This document shows, piece by piece, positions 59,575 through 64,000 of a stretch of DNA of 64,000 bases. The notes beneath the pieces are model-generated. The model saw nothing but the letters and a program-made list of their open reading frames with translations, had not been told where the DNA came from and ran no database searches. A program made the translations under genes and the position numbers. Every line of letters begins with the position of its first letter. Positions within the stretch are counted from its first letter, which is position 1. The stretch comes from Plasmopara viticola (taxonomy: Eukaryota > Oomycota > Peronosporomycetes > Peronosporales > Peronosporaceae), in NCBI GenBank assembly GCA_001695595.3, contig MBPM02000087.1:124001-188000 (forward strand), written 5' to 3'.

Positions 59575-60721
59575 ATGAGCGCGTTCTTTTGGCGTCGCAG
59601 CTCGTGGTGGGTGGCGACAGCGCGTGGTTGCACGTGTGTACACTTCCACCCATCACTTGGTACCTTGAGCTTCTCCCGACGCAATTTGAGTGCGCCAAGT
59701 TGCGTCCCACGCTCGTATTGTCTCGATGCCTCTACGCCTCGACCCAGGGCCGTGGGGTATTACTACCCGTCACACGTGGCATTTCAGCTGAACTGCTTTT
59801 CATCGAGCCGAACTCCATGGCAGAATAATCGTGATTGGAAGTCTGTACTCAAGACAGGAGGCCTCGTGGTCGTGGGTACAGGCGCGCTCCTTGCTTCGAC
59901 GTCGTGTACGTGGTTGGATTTTCCCTCTCAACAGGAATAGTATTGGCTCATTGTGGATTGTTATGGTAGTGGCGATCGGATTCTTTCTTGCTGGCGCGGC
60001 GGGCTTTGGCGTCTACTCGCTCTACCAGCGCTTCTTTGGTCGATTTCGAGCGCCAATCCGACCCTCAAGCGATCCGTTGCGTCATTTAGACGACGTGCTC
60101 CGTCGTCGTCGTCCACGCCATGCGTCAGCAGTCCAGAATGAGGTCGAATCGCTGGTACAAGGCCTGCCGATGGTCGTACGAGGATTTGTCACGAAAGTCT
60201 TTGCATTCGTCGGCAAGGCACTGCAGAGTTCGTTGGAGACGTCCGTCGAGCTACGACGACAGACGACGGAGCATCTACGAGCCAACCAGCGCGTGTGTGA
60301 CGTCATGGGGAACGACGTGAGTGTCGGTCCACCAGTGCAGTGGATCGAGTCGAGTACGTGCAGCTCTGCGTCCACTTGACGATGGTTTGCTCTTAACGCC
60401 TCGTGTTCACGCAGCCGTGAATGGTGTCGGCAGCCTCAAAGCCGTGTTGCCAGTCAAGGGAACGGCCGGGTCGGCGCACGTGACGGTGAAAGCTTTGGTG
60501 GGTCAAGGACGCCAGCTCGAGTTGACAGCGCTGCAGTGTACGGCATTTGATGCTTGCCAGTGGATGGAAAGGGTACTCATGAAGTGTCTGCTGCGTTAGA
60601 TTATCATCGTCCAACGGGGGACACGATCGATTTGCTGCGTCCTTCCTCGAGCAATGGTCCACGAAAGACCGTCATTGAGGCTGAATACGTCGACGTCGAC
60701 CACCGTGGCAAGTCTCGGTGA
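59575..60721 (+). CDS. Mitochondrial Coa1/Tim21-like inner-membrane protein
   Basis: Four exons, 59575-59905, 59970-60353, 60415-60537 and 60600-60721, with introns of 61-64 nt, give 319 residues. The N-terminus is rich in Arg, Ser, Thr and aromatic residues and lacks acidic ones, as expected of a mitochondrial targeting sequence. A single long hydrophobic stretch (about 92-128, interrupted between exons 1 and 2) spans the membrane. The C-terminal part reads AVLPVKGTAGSAHVTVKALV, then LELTALQ, then GDTIDLLRP. This spacing of Gly, Ala, Leu and IDLL is that of the Coa1/Tim21 fold used in respiratory-complex assembly and protein import. The assignment to that superfamily is from pattern only. 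The last intron (60538-60599) was chosen because it restores this pattern. Confidence 0.6.
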
Positions 60722-60883
60722 AGAAGCTGCTTATCGGAGAGTATCCATCGGCTCAAGCCACAGAGTCTCCGAGCTCGTAGTGTAGTAGATTTGGCCAAGT
60801 AGGGCGAGGAGCAGGATATGGACGAGCATTTTGTATTTAATGCAAGCTTAAGGGCACCTTGTGCTCTATGTGTCTACTCATGG

Positions 60884-62820
60884 CTAGCTTTGAATCCGTT
60901 GCTTGGCAGTCGCATACGAGCCAAGATGCTTGACAGTGCACACCGACTGGAGTGCCGCGACGGCGCTGCGCACATGGGCGTCCTCAAAGTGGCCTAGAAC
61001 TTCGACAAAGAAATCGTAGCCGCCTTGTTTGGGGCGGTAAAGGGATTCGAGACACGTGAGGTTGACGCCGTGGTGTTTCCAGACGGCGAGCGCAGAGAGC
61101 AAGGACCCGACTTCGTGCTTGATCTCCATGCTCAGGCACGACTTGTCCTTGCCCGTGGCCGCCGGAAACCCCTTGGAAACAATGACGAACCGAAGAAACG
61201 ACTTGGGATCCACGCGATCGGCGTCCGACGCCAGAGCGTGAGTCGTGTCAAGTGGCTGCAACCCATGCGAGGCGGCCGCCCCGCTCGTCGTCACGGCCAC
61301 GGTCGCTGCTTCCGCCCCCGCACGAGTCGCTGCCTCGGATACATTGGCCACTGCAATGAGCTGGGCGCTTGGCCACTTTTGCTCGGCGTGAGCAAGGACG
61401 CGAGCGTCCACGTCACTTGGACAAAAGATCTTGGTCACGTCTCGATGCTTTTCTCTTGCTGCTAGAATGAACGACCGGGTGAGGACGAGCTCGGCCGAGA
61501 CCTTTAACGAACTCTGCATGAGCTGCGCTTGCGTCTCTTTGATCATGCCAAGACGGGAATCTTCGATCGGGACGACACCGTACGCGGTCCGATTCGCACT
61601 GACGTCGTCAAAGACTTTGCTGATGGAGTCGACAGGCACCATTTGACTCTCGTTCAACGTCTCGCCGCCAAAGTGAGCGTGGGCTGCGAGCCAACAGAAC
61701 GAGCCTTTGGCACCAGCCACTGCAATCGACGGGTGGGCCACGCGTTGGAGCAGGTACTGCACTTGCACTTCTTTGGTCAACGGCATGACAAAGTCACGGT
61801 ACAAGGCGGAAATGAGCTCAGGATTCACTTTCATCTCCTTGTCCGTGGCACAATATGGCGCATTCGGGTCTTGGCCATACGTCGAAGCTTTCAACTTGAC
61901 ACGCTCAAGCACGTTCTGCCAAACACGCGTTACGACAAAGCAAAAAATGGATGCAAATCAAAGACGGACGCCAGCAAACCTGTTCAACGGCCAAATTCGT
62001 CAATGCTTTCATGATTCCATCCGCGTCGTTGGCAAGAATGAGGGCGGTATACCGCTCCGTCTCGGCTTGGAATTTCGCTTCGGCAATGAATTTCCCAAAG
62101 TGAATGCGCTTGCTCAGTGCCTGCAAGACGGCAATGTCCGCCGTGGCCGTCGATCCAAACTACATTGTCAAGAGAGCCAATAGTATTGTGGCCATGATTG
62201 CCAATGATAAGAAGTTGGAAGTATTCGTTACCGCAGTATCGTCGGTAGCGAGAAGTGTCAATCCCGGGAGGATCTTTTCTTGGTACACGCTCATGATGTG
62301 GTGGTTGATGTTGATGCGGTTTGGATGGAGGACGCGCGGGTAGTCGAGAAGCGGTAGAATGGGCTCTGGCAACAGGTGTGGAAAGAAGGCGTTTTCATCC
62401 GGTGACGTGTACCGACGCGTCAACGCGTGTAGCTTTTCAGTCTCGAGCAGCATAAAGTCCAAGAGACTGCCACTGAACGTCGTGTACTTGCCTTTCAAGC
62501 CTCCAAACGCCGCACTTTGACTGCATCATCCCTTGGTTTAATTGCCACTCTCTTGAATAATGTCACATTGGATAAAGTGTACCTACCTGTCTTTCATGCT
62601 CACGTAGACCTCCACGTTGCGTGGGAATTGAGCGCGCTCAATCAATGCAAAGATAATCGTCTCTTCTTGACTGCAATTGAATGTCCACCATATCAAAGTT
62701 TTGGCTTAAGAGAGAGAGAGAGAGAGTGAAAGGTTTGTACCGAATGAGGACATTGCGAAAATCGTCAAGCTTCACGGGCTTGCGGGGGTCTCCGAACACA
62801 ACGTTATGGGAGCTCTGCAT
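60884..62820 (-). CDS. Chorismate mutase / prephenate dehydratase-like / ACT fusion
   Basis: Five exons, 62741-62820, 62587-62670, 62232-62520, 61980-62159 and 60884-61915, give 554 residues; introns are 64-72 nt. Residues 1 to about 270 are a yeast Aro7-type (all-helical, AroQ) chorismate mutase: EETIIFALIERAQFPRN, HHIMSVYQEKILP, QALSKRIHFGKFIAEAKF and PLTKEVQVQYLLQR are all family hallmarks. A prephenate-dehydratase-like region follows (AGAKGSFCWLAA, GVVPIEDS), then an ACT domain (GSLLSALAVWKHHGVNLTCLE, GGYDFFVEV). The chain would make prephenate on the phenylalanine/tyrosine path. However, the dehydratase part has PIEDS for PIENS, no SHPQAL block, and LRF for the catalytic TRF, so its activity is doubtful. 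Intron 1 contains a long CT run that serves as its pyrimidine tract. Convergent with the preceding gene. Confidence 0.92.
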
Positions 62821-62998
62821 TTTGAAATTTACGAGTGGTGCCCATTGAACTACTGGTAATCGTACCGGTAGTGCAAGCTTCGTTCGTAAATTACATGACC
62901 ATCTAGGTTTTTTTTATAATGCGGGCTAGACAAAATTTCAGAGGAAAACTTATCAATGTACGAAGGTTTTGACGCGTCGAGCGCGCTCTTCCAGTGAT

Positions 62999-64000
62999 CT
63001 AATAGCGGCGTTGCTTCATCCTATCGCAGCGACTTGTTAGTGCAGACGACAATAATATTGCCCGAGGATGGCTGCCTACCTGAACTTCTTGGCGGGAAAC
63101 CCCGTGGGGTCCTGCCGCACCATCTCCGTGGTCTCATCCAACGTCTCTGGGATGGCAAGCCCACGTTCGACGCGCTTCTGTAACCAAATGTGAAGGGCAG
63201 AAAGCTGCTCGTAGTTCCGTAGCATGTTGTTAATTTCCTCTGGCGACTGCAAGCAAAATCCGAAAAACAACAGACTTAGATTTGCATCTTTACCCATGCA
63301 AAGTAAGCAACGCCTACATGGCCAGCCTTTTCAGAGATTTTCCGTTTAACTTTGCCATTGACTAGCCGAGGATTCTTTAGATACTCGGGCTGCACAAAAG
63401 CGTTCCATCTCGTCAGCATTAAAGCATCAAGCCATTTGAAATGATGTACCTCCATTGCCTCGAGGATCGTCATAAAGGTCTTCATTTGCTGCACAGCAGT
63501 CTAGAACAGCAACAGACCTCAGCACTGCATCTAGTTGGAGCTAATCAGGGTCAAGTTGCAGTACCATGGACGAGACGCCGGGAATCATGGATCGCCAACC
63601 GCTTGCACCACTTGCCTCGGCATTTTTCTACAACCCCACAAAGATGGACGATCAGAAGGAGCTGGTGTCACGAGTCATGAAAGGTATCTGACCTTTAAAT
63701 GGTCGTAGAAATCGTTGAGGTCGAACTTGGTCTGTTGCGAGAGATCAATCATCTGCTGCTTGTATGCCTCTCCTGCGGTAGTATCGTCAGTCTCCAGGCT
63801 ACCGCGTATACATTGCTATCTTAATGAAAAGAGTACCCTGTTTGTGCTGATTGCGCTCCTCGAGCTTGCCCGACACTGTGTTTTTGATATTGGACAACAC
63901 GCCCATAGAGCGCAATTGCATCGACAAGTGTGGATAAGCGACTGCATGCTGCGCGGCAGTGGATTGCACATTTGCGCGGCGGAGCTGTTGCAGCGCTAAG
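62999..64000 (-). CDS. SRP54-type M-domain protein (5' end beyond window)
   Basis: Eight exons lie in the window: 63837->64000, 63693-63772, 63565-63627, 63450-63500, 63318-63389, 63080-63246 and 62999-63020, plus whatever lies upstream; introns are 59-71 nt and all phases agree. The C-terminal 210 residues match the M domain of SRP54/Ffh in order: KFDLNDFYDHLK, then WRSMIPGVSSM, then MTILEAMEPEYLKNP, then GKVKRKISEKAGHSPEEINNMLRNYEQ, where Ffh has its signal-sequence and RNA-binding helices. The end is basic (KKFRMKQRRY). Whether a GTPase domain lies upstream cannot be seen. The methionine content is lower than in cytosolic SRP54, so it may be an organelle version or a domain reused in another role. 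Seven of the listed exons are visible; exon 1 is open at the window end. Confidence 0.7.

Noticed and set aside
58545..59828. 427-residue plus-strand open frame
   Set aside because: It lies antisense to the TMEM184/OSTalpha gene, starts within it and is composed of charged low-complexity residues typical of a shadow frame in GC-rich coding DNA.
1..64000. RXLR or Crinkler effector genes
   Set aside because: I looked for signal peptide plus RXLR-EER or LFLAK-type starts in the listed frames and found none that I could support.

Overview
The window looks like nuclear DNA of an oomycete (Phytophthora / downy-mildew type). The evidence is a set of short GT-AG introns (52-88 nt in nearly every spliced gene), very tight gene packing inside gene islands, eukaryotic-only genes (MND1, condensin CAP-H, TMEM184/OSTalpha-type protein, a yeast-type chorismate mutase), an oomycete-style initiator motif, and long repeat-rich stretches between the islands. 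The exact species cannot be read from the sequence. Several long open frames begin at non-ATG codons; gene starts here were reset to the first plausible ATG and introns were worked out by hand.

Layout. (1) 1-6.3 kb: a SINE-like element cut by the window edge, then mostly non-coding DNA with a few coding-like scraps. (2) 6.3-12.6 kb, gene island: a DOMON/ferric-reductase gene with a premature stop, MND1 (6 exons), dephospho-CoA kinase, a possible tiny membrane protein, a SPRY-domain gene and a 7-exon YjbQ/UPF0047 gene. (3) 12.6-27.3 kb: no convincing gene; 17.2-23.6 kb is filled with diverged copies of a roughly 100-bp satellite-like unit in both orientations, plus tRNA-derived relics. (4) 27.3-30.0 kb: a second SINE and the intact, inverted paralogue of the ferric-reductase gene. 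(5) 30-48.4 kb: transposon graveyard, including a third SINE nested in an older repeat, a broken transposase-like gene and several hairpins and direct or inverted repeats. (6) 48.4-64 kb, second gene island: an unknown gene with a C-terminal membrane anchor, an F-box-like/LRR/ankyrin protein, condensin CAP-H, a TMEM184/OSTalpha-type protein, a mitochondrial Coa1/Tim21-like protein, a chorismate mutase/prephenate-dehydratase-like/ACT fusion, and the 3' part of a gene with an SRP54-type M domain.

The genes are mostly unrelated housekeeping functions (meiotic recombination, CoA synthesis, chromosome condensation, aromatic amino-acid synthesis, mitochondrial assembly, membrane redox). The alternation of dense gene islands with repeat-rich gaps resembles the two-speed layout known for plant-pathogenic oomycetes. 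The points most worth following up are the nonsense-truncated reductase with its intact inverted twin, the chorismate mutase fusion whose dehydratase domain lacks the usual catalytic motifs, the single 100-bp satellite with two subfamilies, and the SINE with clean target-site duplications inside a repeat whose unoccupied relative is also in the window.
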